Shown here piece by piece: positions 26,053-34,661 of a stretch of 52,618 nt of DNA. The DNA is taken from the NCBI GenBank assembly GCA_900543105.1, contig UQQA01000005.1:1-52618 (forward strand), read 5' to 3'. Under the pieces are notes generated by a model. The model made no database searches, was not told the DNA's origin, and saw only the letters and a list, made by a program, of their open reading frames with translations. Position numbers and translations under genes: made by a program. The stretch comes from an uncultured Ruminococcus sp. (lineage in GTDB: Bacteria > Bacillota > Clostridia > Oscillospirales > Ruminococcaceae). The stretch's first letter is position 1. Each line of letters starts with the position of its first letter.

Positions 26053-26162
26053 TAAACACCATTTAAAATTTGGAAAAAATCAAGCCGACAATCTCGTAGC
26101 TGTTTTTAACAGGTTTATATTGGATTTCGGCGCAGATTTTTCCTGTATTTTATTGGTGTTTA
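26053..26162. repeat. Long imperfect palindromic element (about 110 nt)
   Basis: TAAACACCA (26053-26061) pairs with TGGTGTTTA (26154-26162). Between them are nested further pairings: AAAAT/ATTTT, GGAAAAA-TC/GATTTTTCC, GCCGA/TCGGC, CAAT/ATTG and a CTGTT/AACAG tip. The whole stretch folds into one long interrupted stem. It lies between convergent ligA and pspC. It could be a MITE-like repeat or a structured RNA; copy number elsewhere is not known from this window. Confidence 0.6.
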
Positions 26163-26200
26163 ATATTAAAAGGGACTTTGCGGTCAATGCAAAGTCCCTT
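26162..26200 (-). terminator. Intrinsic terminator of the padR-pspC operon
   Basis: AAGGGACTTTG (26170-26180) and CAAAGTCCCTT (26190-26200) form a perfect 11-bp stem. Read on the minus strand it is followed by TTTTAATATTA. It lies 30 bases after the pspC stop codon. Confidence 0.8.
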
Positions 26201-26229
26201 AAATTATATGGAGGAATTATTTGAAATTG

Positions 26230-26430
26230 TCACATCACAGATGTTCCGTTATCAACGGGAATGATTATCGCACAAATAATATATGCAATAGCGGCAACTC
26301 CGAATGAACAGAGTGCAAGTATTGCCCAAACGACTCTTATTACCGTGGGGTCAATACCGAAATAGTTTGCAAAACCTGCGCAGACACCGCAAATTACCTT
26401 GTTGTCATTTGTTCTTAAAAGTTTTTTCAT
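26230..26430 (-). CDS. PspC-domain membrane protein
   Basis: 66 residues. PspC domain: a short N-terminal NKVICGVCAGFANYFGIDP motif followed by a membrane segment (about 30-58). In proteobacteria PspC senses membrane stress; in Firmicutes small PspC proteins are often encoded with PadR, DUF1700 and DUF4097 proteins, as here. AAAGGAG precedes the ATG. It is last in the operon, followed by a terminator. Confidence 0.9.
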   Translation of the reverse strand: MKKLLRTNDNKVICGVCAGFANYFGIDPTVIRVVWAILALCSFGVAAIAYIICAIIIPVDNGTSVM

Positions 26431-26448
26431 AGCTGTTACTCCTTTTAG

Positions 26449-27300
26449 TTATTCATTATATTCATTATAAAAGTCAATTGAACAATTACCTGCAAGAATT
26501 GAAATGTCTATTTTATCATCTGAATAGGTGTTTTCGCTCAGATCATAATCACATTCAATTTCGCCAACCTTGACATTGGCATTGATCGTATAATCGGAAG
26601 GATAACCTTTGAATGTCAGATATGCATTTCCGACATCAACATTAAGCTTATTGCTTCCGCTTAACATAGTGCTGTAAATACTTATGTTTCCCGAAACCAT
26701 ATCGGCATTGAGTCCTGTAATATCAGAACCGTAAAAATACGCATTTCCAAGTGTATTGTTTATTACGCATGAATCTGAAACAGTTGAATTGCTGATCTCA
26801 ATGTTACCGCAATCCACGGATATTTCAATAGTATTTCCCATAAATTCGTCTATTGTTATATCACCTGCATTGCATTTGATAGTGATGTTTTTACAGCTTT
26901 TTGGAATACCGATAGAAAGCGGATCACCGTCTGTATCCTCAATTGCTTCTTTACTGTAGTTGACATTTAATGTTCCGTCTGAATTGGTTACGGAGAGGTC
27001 ATTACTGTCAAGTTCATCTGTATTGACGAGGTATTTTTCGCACTTGAATAAATTTATAGTTGCCGCTTTGCAGTTCAGAACAATGGAATCCGCTTCATTT
27101 GAACTGTAGGTAATTGCTGATCCATCATCGCATTCTTCATTATATTCATCATCATAGGGCACTGATGTATAAACCACTTCATAATCCGTTGAACCGTCAA
27201 AATCAGGTGATTCACTTATTGACATTATGATGCCGCCCACAACAGAAAAAACAAATCCTATCGGTAAAAATACCGCGCATACTTTTGCAAGCTTGCTCAT
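26449..27300 (-). CDS. DUF4097-type surface beta-repeat protein
   Basis: 283 residues. One N-terminal membrane segment (about 8-28), then a long beta-rich region with short repeats (NITIKCNAGDITIDEF, NIEISNSTV, NISIYSTMLSG, IECDY) typical of DUF4097 right-handed beta-helix proteins. It probably faces outside the cell. The start at 27300 forms an ATGA overlap with the DUF1700 stop codon and has an AGGTGT-type site; upstream codons are inside the neighbour. Function unknown; context is envelope stress. Confidence 0.8.
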   Translation of the reverse strand: MSKLAKVCAVFLPIGFVFSVVGGIIMSISESPDFDGSTDYEVVYTSVPYDDEYNEECDDGSAITYSSNEADSIVLNCKAATINLFKCEKYLVNTDELDSNDLSVTNSDGTLNVNYSKEAIEDTDGDPLSIGIPKSCKNITIKCNAGDITIDEFMGNTIEISVDCGNIEISNSTVSDSCVINNTLGNAYFYGSDITGLNADMVSGNISIYSTMLSGSNKLNVDVGNAYLTFKGYPSDYTINANVKVGEIECDYDLSENTYSDDKIDISILAGNCSIDFYNEYNE

Positions 27301-28130
27301 TCGATAACACCTCCCGCAAGATTCTTGACAGTTTGGGCTGTCCATTTAACTATCTTGGGAAGAAGCTTTACAGCCAAAAGAAGTCCGATCGGCAGGAATA
27401 TCATTGTCAGACCTGCACATAAGATCGATGCACCAAGATAAAATGCCGACATTTTAAAAATTGCTACGAGCAGAACAACCAATGCACCGATAAGGCAGCC
27501 AATCGCTCCGATAAGCAAACCAAAAGCAATACAGCCAAGCGTAATTACAGCAGGAGCAATAACGAACACGATAAGAAGTACAAAAAGTACAAAACCTACT
27601 GTATCAGATGAGCCTGCAGAAGAACTGCGGCTGTAACTACCGTTCCTTTTATAGGAGTTATCATAGTTATTGTTATTCGTATTTGTGTTGGACGAATATG
27701 CAGCGTCATTATTGTAACCGCCGTAGCTTTCCTTATATTTGTCGTAAGAGCCGAACTTTTCGTCGGTATTTTCATTTGAAGCTGACGAACCAGCGTAATT
27801 ATAAGCCGTGTACTGCGTGTGAGGCTGCTGAGGTGCTGTATCGGGAGCAACATCGGGTTCAGCTTCTTCCGATGATGCCGAGTTGTAGTTTGCGGAAATG
27901 CTTGCCTTATAGTTGGCAAATGACTTGCTTTTTGAATAAGCAGACTGTTCACAGATAATGCTCTTTGCAAGTGCAAAAGGTTTTCCAAGCTCGGAAATGA
28001 CCTGCTGTTCATTTTCGGGACCTGCATCTTCAAAATATTCTTCATAGAACCGGAGTGCGTCATTACGTTCTTCCTCTGAGAGAGAAGCAAGGTGCGCCTC
28101 CAATTCGGAAAGGTATTCTTGTTTATTCAT
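27297..28130 (-). CDS. DUF1700 membrane protein
   Basis: 277 residues. N-terminal DUF1700 domain (MNKQEYLSELEAHLASLSEEER, YEEYFEDAGPENEQQVISELG), then a low-complexity Asn/Ser/Tyr-rich linker (about 80-170), then three or so membrane segments rich in Ile/Leu/Val. DUF1700 proteins are nearly always next to PadR and DUF4097 genes and may gate membrane-stress signalling. It overlaps padR by 8 bases and the DUF4097 gene by 4. AGGAG precedes the ATG. Confidence 0.85.
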   Translation of the reverse strand: MNKQEYLSELEAHLASLSEEERNDALRFYEEYFEDAGPENEQQVISELGKPFALAKSIICEQSAYSKSKSFANYKASISANYNSASSEEAEPDVAPDTAPQQPHTQYTAYNYAGSSASNENTDEKFGSYDKYKESYGGYNNDAAYSSNTNTNNNNYDNSYKRNGSYSRSSSAGSSDTVGFVLFVLLIVFVIAPAVITLGCIAFGLLIGAIGCLIGALVVLLVAIFKMSAFYLGASILCAGLTMIFLPIGLLLAVKLLPKIVKWTAQTVKNLAGGVIE

Positions 28131-28458
28131 TGTTTTCACTCCTGTTGTCATCGGAATTTATCATAAGTTTGTCGATTTTTTCTTTATAGATAATCCATTC
28201 GCTTTGATAGTCCTCAAGCTGTTTTGATCCCTCGTCTGTGATCTTGTAGTATCTTCTGTTTCGCCCCATATACTCCTGATCGTAGCTTTCAAGGAAGTTA
28301 TTTTTCAGAAGTCTGCGAAGGACAGGGTAGAGCGTCGATTCCGACATATCCATTGCTTCGCGTATCTCCTGAGTAATTTTGTAACCGTAGGTATCTTCCT
28401 TTGAAACGACCGAGAGTACAAGAGCGTCCAGTAACGCTGCACTTACCGGAAAAGCCAT
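28123..28458 (-). CDS. PadR-family transcriptional regulator
   Basis: 111 residues. Winged-helix PadR domain: LLDALVLSVVSKEDTYGYKITQEIR, then SESTLYPVLRRLLKNNFLESY and RRYYKITDEG. The C-terminal helix serves for dimerisation. The start at 28458 is fixed by AGGAGG upstream. It is the first gene of the operon and probably represses its own promoter through the palindrome in front of it. Confidence 0.92.
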   Translation of the reverse strand: MAFPVSAALLDALVLSVVSKEDTYGYKITQEIREAMDMSESTLYPVLRRLLKNNFLESYDQEYMGRNRRYYKITDEGSKQLEDYQSEWIIYKEKIDKLMINSDDNRSENNE

Positions 28459-28528
28459 ATTTATGTACCTCCTTGGTGTAAAAAGAAATGTTGATTGCAA
28501 TAATCAGCTTTTTCTTAACTCTGTATAT

Positions 28529-28571
28529 ATTATATGCCGTATAATATATTATGTCAATACATATACGGCAT
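28529..28571 (-). promoter_or_regulatory. padR operon promoter and operator
   Basis: On the minus strand TTGACA (28552-28557) and TATAAT (28529-28534) are 17 bases apart, a full consensus. ATGCCGTAT (28534-28542) and ATACGGCAT (28563-28571) form a perfect dyad, and ATGT-N4-ACAT (28551-28562) sits on the -35. ATGT/ACAT dyads are typical PadR targets. On the plus strand the same dyad is followed by TTTTTT, so it may also block antisense transcription. Confidence 0.8.
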
Positions 28572-28643
28572 TTTTTATTATTATTTGTATTAAATCATAA
28601 ATTTCAAAGCATATTTATGTTGATTTTGTTTAAAAAGACAGTA

Positions 28644-30611
28644 TCAGTTCTCCATTTCTTCCGAAAGCGCAAGCCATTCGTCGGAATATTCAGCGGAAAG
28701 CAGCTTTTTCTGCTCAAATTCGGCGCATTTTTCCTGCATAAGCTGATAATTCTGACAGACCTCGGGAGAAGCCATTTCTTCCTGCAAAGCCTGCATTTCC
28801 GCTTCGAGCTTTTCGATCTCCTTTTCAAGCTCACGGATACGGTTTCGCTTTTTGGCATCTGCCGAACGCTGCTCCTTACTTCTGTAAGCCTTAACGCTCT
28901 TTTCAACAGCTTCCTGTTTTGCTTTTTCCGCTTTCTGTGCTTCAAGCTGCTTTTCCTCGGCAAGCTGTTTTGACCGCTTTACTTCCATATACTCATCGAA
29001 TCCGCCGTTAAAGCTTTCGACAGAATCGGGAGTAATCTCAAGTATTCTCGTTGCAAGTCTGTTAAGAAGATAACGGTCGTGCGATACGAAAATTATCGTT
29101 CCGTCATAATCGCAGAGAGCCTTTTCAAGAACTTCTTTTGTATCAATATCAAGGTGGTTCGTAGGCTCGTCCAGAATCAGAACATTTCCTCGTTCAAGCA
29201 TCATTATAGCAAAACAAAGCTTTGCACGTTCGCCGCCGCTTATAACGCTTATCGGCTTGAAAACATTCTCTCCGACCATGCGTACAGAGCCGAGAATGGA
29301 ACGTATCTCCAAGTCGCTCATTGTGCGGTAGCGTGAGTGAACCTCTTCCATAACTGTCTTATTGAAATCAAGCTGCGAATTCTCCTGATCGAAATAGGAT
29401 ATTTTTATGTTCTTTGTCCATTCGACCGAACCATGAGAGCAGGGGAGTATATGCTGGATAATTTTCAGCAAAGTCGATTTTCCGATACCGTTTGAGCCGA
29501 TGATACCAAGCTTTTCTCCACGCTTGACCTCAAATGAAAGGTTATCAACGAGCGTTTTTCTGTCATAACCACTGCCGACCGAAACATCGATATTTTTTAC
29601 CGTAAGAACATCGATCGGAGGTGCAATATCATACTCAAACTTTATCTTCGCCGACTTAGTGTTTGTTACAGGCTTCTCAATAAGCTCCATAGCTTCAAGC
29701 TTCTTTATACGGCTTTTCGCCATATTTGAAGTCGTTGCACGGACAAGATTTCTGTCGATGAAATCCTGAAGCTTGGCGATCTCCTCCTGCTGTGCCTCGT
29801 ATTCTTTCATCTGACGAATAACATCTGCTTCTTTAAGCTTTGTAAAAGCGGAGTAGTTGCCCTTGTAACGTTTGAGCCTGCCTCGTTCTATCTCGCAGGT
29901 CGAAGTCGTAAGCTTGTCAAGGAAGTATCTGTCATGTGAAACGATGAGAAGTGCGCCCTTGTAATCTTTCAGATAATCTTCAAGCCACATTATTGTGTTG
30001 AAATCAAGGTGGTTCGTAGGTTCATCAAGGATAAGCAGGTTCGGATTTTCAAGCAGAAGCTTTGAAAGTGCAAGACGTGTCTTTTCACCACCGCTCAGAG
30101 TTGAGATAACTCTGTCGTAGGTCTCCGTGCCGAAGCCCATACCGTTGAGGACTTTGTTTATCTTTACGTTGATAAGATAACCGTCATTCGATTCAAAAAT
30201 CGCAGTTTTACGGGCATATTCTTCCGATATCTCTGCAAATTTTTTCTCATCACTGTGAGCCTCGGGCGAAGCCATTGTTTTTTCAAGCTCACGCAGTTCA
30301 TCACCTATCTTTAACAGCCAAGAAAAGACCGATGTCATCTCTTCAATGATAGTCGATGAGCGGTCAAGTCCCGTATTTTGCGCAAGAAATCCTATAGAAG
30401 CACTTTTGGTCACTGCAACATGGGCAACATTAGGCTCGGGCTGTGTTTCAGGTTCTTCCTCACCTGTGATTATTCTTAAAAGCGTGGACTTTCCACAGCC
30501 GTTTACGCCGACAAGTCCGATGCGGTCGTTATCTTCGATCGTCAGCGCTACATTGTCAAGAACGGTATTTCCGTTATATATCTTGCTGACATTTTCAAGT
30601 GATAAAATCAT
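28644..30611 (-). CDS. ABC-F family ATP-binding protein
   Basis: 655 residues with two ABC ATPase domains and no membrane part. Walker A motifs are GVNGCGKST and GSNGIGKST, signatures are LSGGEKTRLAL and ISGGERAKLCF, with LDEPTNHLDF and LDEPTNHLDI. A linker helix region (about 240-310) and a C-terminal coiled coil (about 530-640) follow the Uup/YfmR-like layout. ABC-F proteins act on ribosomes, either relieving stalls or protecting from antibiotics; sequence alone does not settle which. It has its own promoter. Confidence 0.93.
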   Translation of the reverse strand: MILSLENVSKIYNGNTVLDNVALTIEDNDRIGLVGVNGCGKSTLLRIITGEEEPETQPEPNVAHVAVTKSASIGFLAQNTGLDRSSTIIEEMTSVFSWLLKIGDELRELEKTMASPEAHSDEKKFAEISEEYARKTAIFESNDGYLINVKINKVLNGMGFGTETYDRVISTLSGGEKTRLALSKLLLENPNLLILDEPTNHLDFNTIMWLEDYLKDYKGALLIVSHDRYFLDKLTTSTCEIERGRLKRYKGNYSAFTKLKEADVIRQMKEYEAQQEEIAKLQDFIDRNLVRATTSNMAKSRIKKLEAMELIEKPVTNTKSAKIKFEYDIAPPIDVLTVKNIDVSVGSGYDRKTLVDNLSFEVKRGEKLGIIGSNGIGKSTLLKIIQHILPCSHGSVEWTKNIKISYFDQENSQLDFNKTVMEEVHSRYRTMSDLEIRSILGSVRMVGENVFKPISVISGGERAKLCFAIMMLERGNVLILDEPTNHLDIDTKEVLEKALCDYDGTIIFVSHDRYLLNRLATRILEITPDSVESFNGGFDEYMEVKRSKQLAEEKQLEAQKAEKAKQEAVEKSVKAYRSKEQRSADAKKRNRIRELEKEIEKLEAEMQALQEEMASPEVCQNYQLMQEKCAEFEQKKLLSAEYSDEWLALSEEMEN

Positions 30612-30668
30612 ATATGCTCTCCATTATTTTCTTTCTCAATGTATTTTTACAATAAAACTCCATTATTG

Positions 30669-30696
30669 ATTATACCATATTCTGAAAATAAGTCAA
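30669..30696 (-). promoter_or_regulatory. Promoter of the ABC-F gene
   Basis: On the minus strand TTGACT (30691-30696) and TATAAT (30669-30674) are 16 bases apart, with TGG before the -10 giving an extended -10. It begins directly after the leuB terminator. Confidence 0.8.
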
Positions 30697-30697
30697 G

Positions 30698-30731
30698 AAA
30701 AAAGCCGTCCGAATTTTTATCGAACGGCTTT
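30698..30731 (-). terminator. Terminator of the leuCDB operon
   Basis: AAAGCCGT (30701-30708) and ACGGCTTT (30724-30731) pair. On the minus strand a run of T follows the stem. It starts 15 bases past the leuB stop codon. Confidence 0.85.
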
Positions 30732-30745
30732 CAGAAATCAATTAT

Positions 30746-31828
30746 TTATATATTTGCTGCAATAACATCGCCCATTTCCGAGCAGGAAACCTTTTTCATA
30801 CCCTCGGACATAATATCACCTGTGCGGTAACCATCTTTGAGAGCCTTGTCAACAGCCTTTTCAACAGCATCAGCTTCCTTATCCATATCGAATGAGTAGC
30901 GAAGCATCATTGCTGCGGAAAGTATCGTTGCAATAGGATTAGCAATGTTCTGACCTGCAATATCGGGAGCAGAGCCGCCGCTCGGTTCATAAAGACCGAA
31001 CTTTGTATCATTAAGGCTCGCAGAAGAAAGCATACCGATAGAACCTGTTATCATCGAGGCTTCATCAGAGAGGATATCGCCGAACATATTCTCCGTAAGA
31101 ACAACATCAAACTGTGCAGGGTCTTTCACAAGCTGCATTGCACAGTTGTCAACGAGCATATGCTCAACCTCAACTTCGGGATAGTCAACTGCAACTTCGT
31201 TTACTATCTTTCTCCAAAGTCTTGATGAATCGAGAACGTTAGCCTTGTCAACGCTTGTAACCTTCTTGCGGCGCTTCATTGCAATATCGAATGCACGGAC
31301 TGCAATGCGACGAATTTCCTTTTCGCTGTATGTGAGCGTATCGGTAGCAGTCATAACGCCGTCAACTTCCTCGGTCTTTCTTGCACCGAAGTAAAGTCCG
31401 CCTGTAAGCTCACGCATAATTACCATATTAAAGCCACGATCAGCGATCTCAGCTTTGAGTGGGCAAGCCTCTTTAAGCTCGCTGTAAAGAACAGCAGGAC
31501 GAAGATTTGCAAAAAGGTTGAGCGACTTTCTTATTTTAAGAAGTCCTGCTTCGGGGCGCTTGTCAGCAGGAAGCTTATACCAAGGTGAAGTCGAGGTGTT
31601 TCCGCCGATAGAACCCATAAGTACAGCATCGGAAGCCTTTGCCTTTTCGATCGTTTCATCGGTGAGCGGAACTCCGTTCACATCGATTGAACAGCCACCC
31701 ATAAGGAGCTGTTCGTAATTGAAGGTATGACCGAACTTTTCTGCAACCTTGTCAAGAACTTTCATTGCTTCGGTGACGATCTCAGGACCGATTCCGTCAC
31801 CCTTTATAACAGCGATATTTTTATTCAT
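30746..31828 (-). CDS. leuB: 3-isopropylmalate dehydrogenase
   Basis: 360 residues. It oxidatively decarboxylates 3-isopropylmalate with NAD in leucine synthesis. Marks are GDGIGPEIV at the N-terminus, MRELTGGLYFG, and the NAD/substrate site GSAPDIAGQNIANP. AAGGAG lies before the ATG. It is the last gene of leuC-leuD-leuB, 14 bases after leuD. Confidence 0.96.
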   Translation of the reverse strand: MNKNIAVIKGDGIGPEIVTEAMKVLDKVAEKFGHTFNYEQLLMGGCSIDVNGVPLTDETIEKAKASDAVLMGSIGGNTSTSPWYKLPADKRPEAGLLKIRKSLNLFANLRPAVLYSELKEACPLKAEIADRGFNMVIMRELTGGLYFGARKTEEVDGVMTATDTLTYSEKEIRRIAVRAFDIAMKRRKKVTSVDKANVLDSSRLWRKIVNEVAVDYPEVEVEHMLVDNCAMQLVKDPAQFDVVLTENMFGDILSDEASMITGSIGMLSSASLNDTKFGLYEPSGGSAPDIAGQNIANPIATILSAAMMLRYSFDMDKEADAVEKAVDKALKDGYRTGDIMSEGMKKVSCSEMGDVIAANI

Positions 31829-31842
31829 CTGTATAACTCCTT

Positions 31843-32322
31843 TTACTTGATCGAATTGAGCAGACCGCCCTTGTTGATAATGTTCTGGATAAACTCGGGG
31901 AACGGTTCAGCCTGATAGGTTTCGCCCTTTGTAACATTAGTGATCTTGCCTGTGTCGAAGTCGATCTCAACCTTGTCTCCGTTTTCAATCTTCTGTGATG
32001 CCTCTTTACATTCAAGGATAGGAAGTCCTACATTGATAGCATTTCTGTAGAAAATTCTTGCAAAAGTTGTTGCAATTACGCAGGAAACACCGCTTGCCTT
32101 AATGGAAATAGGTGCGTGTTCACGGGAAGAACCGCAGCCGAAGTTTTCATTTGCAACGATGATATCACCCTGCTTAACATTCTTTACGAAATCGGGGTCA
32201 ATATCTTCCATACAATGCTGTGCAAGCTCTTTAGCATCGGGGGAATTGAGGTATCTTGCGGGAATGATAACGTCTGTGTCAACGTTATCTCCATATTTAT
32301 GTACAAAACCTGAAGCTTTCAT
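31843..32322 (-). CDS. leuD: 3-isopropylmalate dehydratase, small subunit
   Basis: 159 residues. Small, swivelling domain of isopropylmalate isomerase. Marks are GDNVDTDVIIPARYLN and FGCGSSREHAPI, which help form the active site with LeuC. The length matches the short LeuD form found with the 420-residue LeuC type. 18 bases separate it from leuC. Confidence 0.96.
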   Translation of the reverse strand: MKASGFVHKYGDNVDTDVIIPARYLNSPDAKELAQHCMEDIDPDFVKNVKQGDIIVANENFGCGSSREHAPISIKASGVSCVIATTFARIFYRNAINVGLPILECKEASQKIENGDKVEIDFDTGKITNVTKGETYQAEPFPEFIQNIINKGGLLNSIK

Positions 32323-32340
32323 TCAATTCATCTCCTTATA

Positions 32341-33603
32341 TCACATAACTTCTTCGGGTGAGCTGATCTTGCCCGTGATAGCCGATGCGGCAGCAACAGC
32401 AGGCGAGGAAAGATAAACCTCGGAATCGGGGTGACCCATACGTCCAACGAAGTTTCTGTTTGTTGTAGCGATAGCCTTTTCACCTGCGGCAAGGATACCC
32501 ATGTGTCCGCCGAGGCAAGGTCCGCAGGTCGGAGTTGAAACTGCACAGCCTGCCTTGATGAATGTTTCCATATAGCCAAGCTTTATGCAGTCAAGATATA
32601 TCTGCTGAGTTGCAGGAATAACAATGCAGCGAACATTCTTGTGAACGTGCTTGCCTTTGAGAATTTCAGCAGCCATTGCCATATCTTCAAGTCTGCCGTT
32701 TGTGCATGAGCCGATAACAGACTGATCGATAACTACTTCGCCGACTTCATCAATTGTACGCGTGTTTTCGGGAAGATGAGGGAATGCAACTGTCGGCTTG
32801 ATAGTCGAAAGGTCAATATCATATACCGCATCATATTCAGCATCGGGATCAGCTTCATATACAGTATAAGGGCGCTTGCAGCGACCGTCCATATATTTGA
32901 CAGTAACATCATCAACAGCGAAAATACCGTTCTTCGCACCTGCTTCGATAGCCATATTAGCCATTGAAAGTCTGTCATCCATAGAAAGGTTCTTAAGTCC
33001 GTCGCCAACAAATTCCATAGACTTGTAAAGTGCACCGTCAACACCGATCATACCGATGATATGGAGAATAACATCTTTGCCCATTACATACTTGTTGAGC
33101 TTACCTGTGAGATTGAATTTAATAGCGGAAGGAACCTTGAACCAAGCCATACCCGTTGCCATGCCTGCTGCCATATCGGTCGAACCAACACCGGTAGAAA
33201 ACGCACCGAGAGCGCCGTAAGTACAGGTGTGGCTGTCTGCGCCGATGATGCAGTCGCCTGCGCCAACGATCCCTTTTTCGGGGAGAAGTGCGTGTTCAAT
33301 GCCCATTTCACCTACATCGTAGTAGTAGTCTATATCATATTTGGACGCGAATTCACGGCACTGCTTTGAGTTCATAGCAGATTTGATGTCCTTGTTAGGA
33401 GTGAAGTGATCCATTATCATCGTGATCTTGCTCTTATCAAAAACCTTTGTGAAGCCTGCCTTGTTGAATTCATTGATAGCAACAGGGGTCGTAACATCGT
33501 TGCCGTGTACAATATCGAGCTTGCAGTTTATAAGCTGACCTGCTTTGACAGAATCAAGTCCTGCGTGGGCAGCCAGTATTTTCTGCGTCATTGTCATACC
33601 CAT
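32341..33603 (-). CDS. leuC: 3-isopropylmalate dehydratase, large subunit
   Basis: 420 residues, aconitase-like, carrying a 4Fe-4S cluster bound by cysteines in IGSCTNGR and TCGPCLGGHMG. It isomerises 2- to 3-isopropylmalate. The start at 33603 gives MGMTMTQKILAAHAG, the usual start of this clade; upstream codons lack a ribosome site, while AAAGGA lies before 33603. First gene of leuCDB, transcribed away from the LysR gene. Confidence 0.95.
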   Translation of the reverse strand: MGMTMTQKILAAHAGLDSVKAGQLINCKLDIVHGNDVTTPVAINEFNKAGFTKVFDKSKITMIMDHFTPNKDIKSAMNSKQCREFASKYDIDYYYDVGEMGIEHALLPEKGIVGAGDCIIGADSHTCTYGALGAFSTGVGSTDMAAGMATGMAWFKVPSAIKFNLTGKLNKYVMGKDVILHIIGMIGVDGALYKSMEFVGDGLKNLSMDDRLSMANMAIEAGAKNGIFAVDDVTVKYMDGRCKRPYTVYEADPDAEYDAVYDIDLSTIKPTVAFPHLPENTRTIDEVGEVVIDQSVIGSCTNGRLEDMAMAAEILKGKHVHKNVRCIVIPATQQIYLDCIKLGYMETFIKAGCAVSTPTCGPCLGGHMGILAAGEKAIATTNRNFVGRMGHPDSEVYLSSPAVAAASAITGKISSPEEVM

Positions 33604-33638
33604 TATAAAAATCGTCCTTTCAATATTTAAACTTATAG

Positions 33639-33671
33639 TTGCATTATAACACATTTTGTGGTATAATTCAA
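33639..33671. promoter_or_regulatory. Face-to-face promoters of leuC and the LysR gene
   Basis: Plus strand: TTGCAT (33639-33644), 17 bases, TATAAT (33662-33667). Minus strand: TTGAAT (33666-33671), 17 bases, TATAAT (33643-33648). The two promoters occupy the same DNA. The core is a near-perfect palindrome, ATTATAaCACA/TGTGgTATAAT, that could be the LysR binding site. Confidence 0.7.
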
Positions 33672-33728
33672 ATACATAATATGAATATCTGATATAAATT
33701 CAGGTTATGAAAATTGGGAGTTGAATTT

Positions 33729-34619
33729 ATGATCTCTGAAAGCAATCTGAACAGATACAGACTTTTCTGTGCAGTAGCCGAATGTGAAAGTATATCAAAA
33801 GCGGCAGAGCTCAACTACATAAGCCAGCCTGCGATAAGCAAAGCGATAACAAAAATGGAAGAAAGCCTCGGAACTGTGCTGTTTAACCGAAACCATAGGG
33901 GAGTAACGCTCACAGATGAGGGAAAAGCGTTCTATGATGAGCTTAAATCGGCTTTTGACATAATCAAAGCAGGAGAGGACAAGCTCCGCAGCATAAATGA
34001 GCTTGGAATAGGTCGGCTTCGGCTCGGTGCAAGCTCTGTACTCTGCAAAGCTATGCTTTTACCGTATCTTAAAGGCTTTATCAATGAAAATCCGCATATA
34101 AAAATAACTATAGAGTGCCAGTCCTCATCAAGAATACACAAAATGCTTATGGACGGAGTTATCGATGTCGGACTTATGGTAAAACCCGATAATATGACCG
34201 AACTTTCATTTATTTCACTGGGTGAGATCGAGGATATATTCGCCGCAACGCCGAATTATCTTGATAATCTCGCTCTGCGCAACGAATCGGACATCTTTGA
34301 GAATGCAAACATAATGCTTCTCGACAGTGAAAATGTTTCCCGTCACCATGTTGACAAGTTTTTCAAGGAAAATAATATCGAACCGAAGCATATTCTCGAA
34401 GTCAGCAATATGGATATGCTCATTGAATTCACCAAGATAGGTATGGGCGTTTCCTGCGTCGTAAAGCAGTTCGTTGAAAAAGAGATAGAATGTGGTGAGC
34501 TTAGAGAAATCCCGCTTAATTCAAAGATCAACACCCGTGAAGTCGGACTTGCATTCATAAAAACTTCACGGCTCAATGCAACAATGCAAAAATTTATCGA
34601 TTATGTAAATAGAGAATAA
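33729..34619 (+). CDS. LysR-family transcriptional regulator
   Basis: 296 residues. N-terminal winged helix-turn-helix (about 5-64; SISKAAELNYISQPAISKAI, GVTLTDEGKAF) and a C-terminal periplasmic-binding-like effector domain. It diverges from leuC and is followed convergently by ilvB. The natural guess is a regulator of leucine or branched-chain synthesis that senses a pathway intermediate, but the effector is unknown. GGGAG precedes the ATG at 33729 by 8 bases. Confidence 0.88.
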   Translation: MISESNLNRYRLFCAVAECESISKAAELNYISQPAISKAITKMEESLGTVLFNRNHRGVTLTDEGKAFYDELKSAFDIIKAGEDKLRSINELGIGRLRLGASSVLCKAMLLPYLKGFINENPHIKITIECQSSSRIHKMLMDGVIDVGLMVKPDNMTELSFISLGEIEDIFAATPNYLDNLALRNESDIFENANIMLLDSENVSRHHVDKFFKENNIEPKHILEVSNMDMLIEFTKIGMGVSCVVKQFVEKEIECGELREIPLNSKINTREVGLAFIKTSRLNATMQKFIDYVNRE

Positions 34620-34656
34620 AAACTGCCGCAGGAAACAAAAATGTCTTGCGGCAGTT
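34612..34656 (-). terminator. Terminator of ilvB (possibly bidirectional)
   Basis: AACTGCCGCA (34621-34630) and TGCGGCAGTT (34647-34656) form a perfect 10-bp stem. On the minus strand TTTTTATTC follows. On the plus strand it directly follows the LysR stop codon and can serve that gene weakly. Confidence 0.8.
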
Positions 34657-34661
34657 GATCT

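Noticed and set aside
28534..28577. Intrinsic terminator for the ABC-F gene
   Set aside because: The T-run is on the plus strand whereas the ABC-F gene is on the minus strand; the dyad is better explained as PadR operator.
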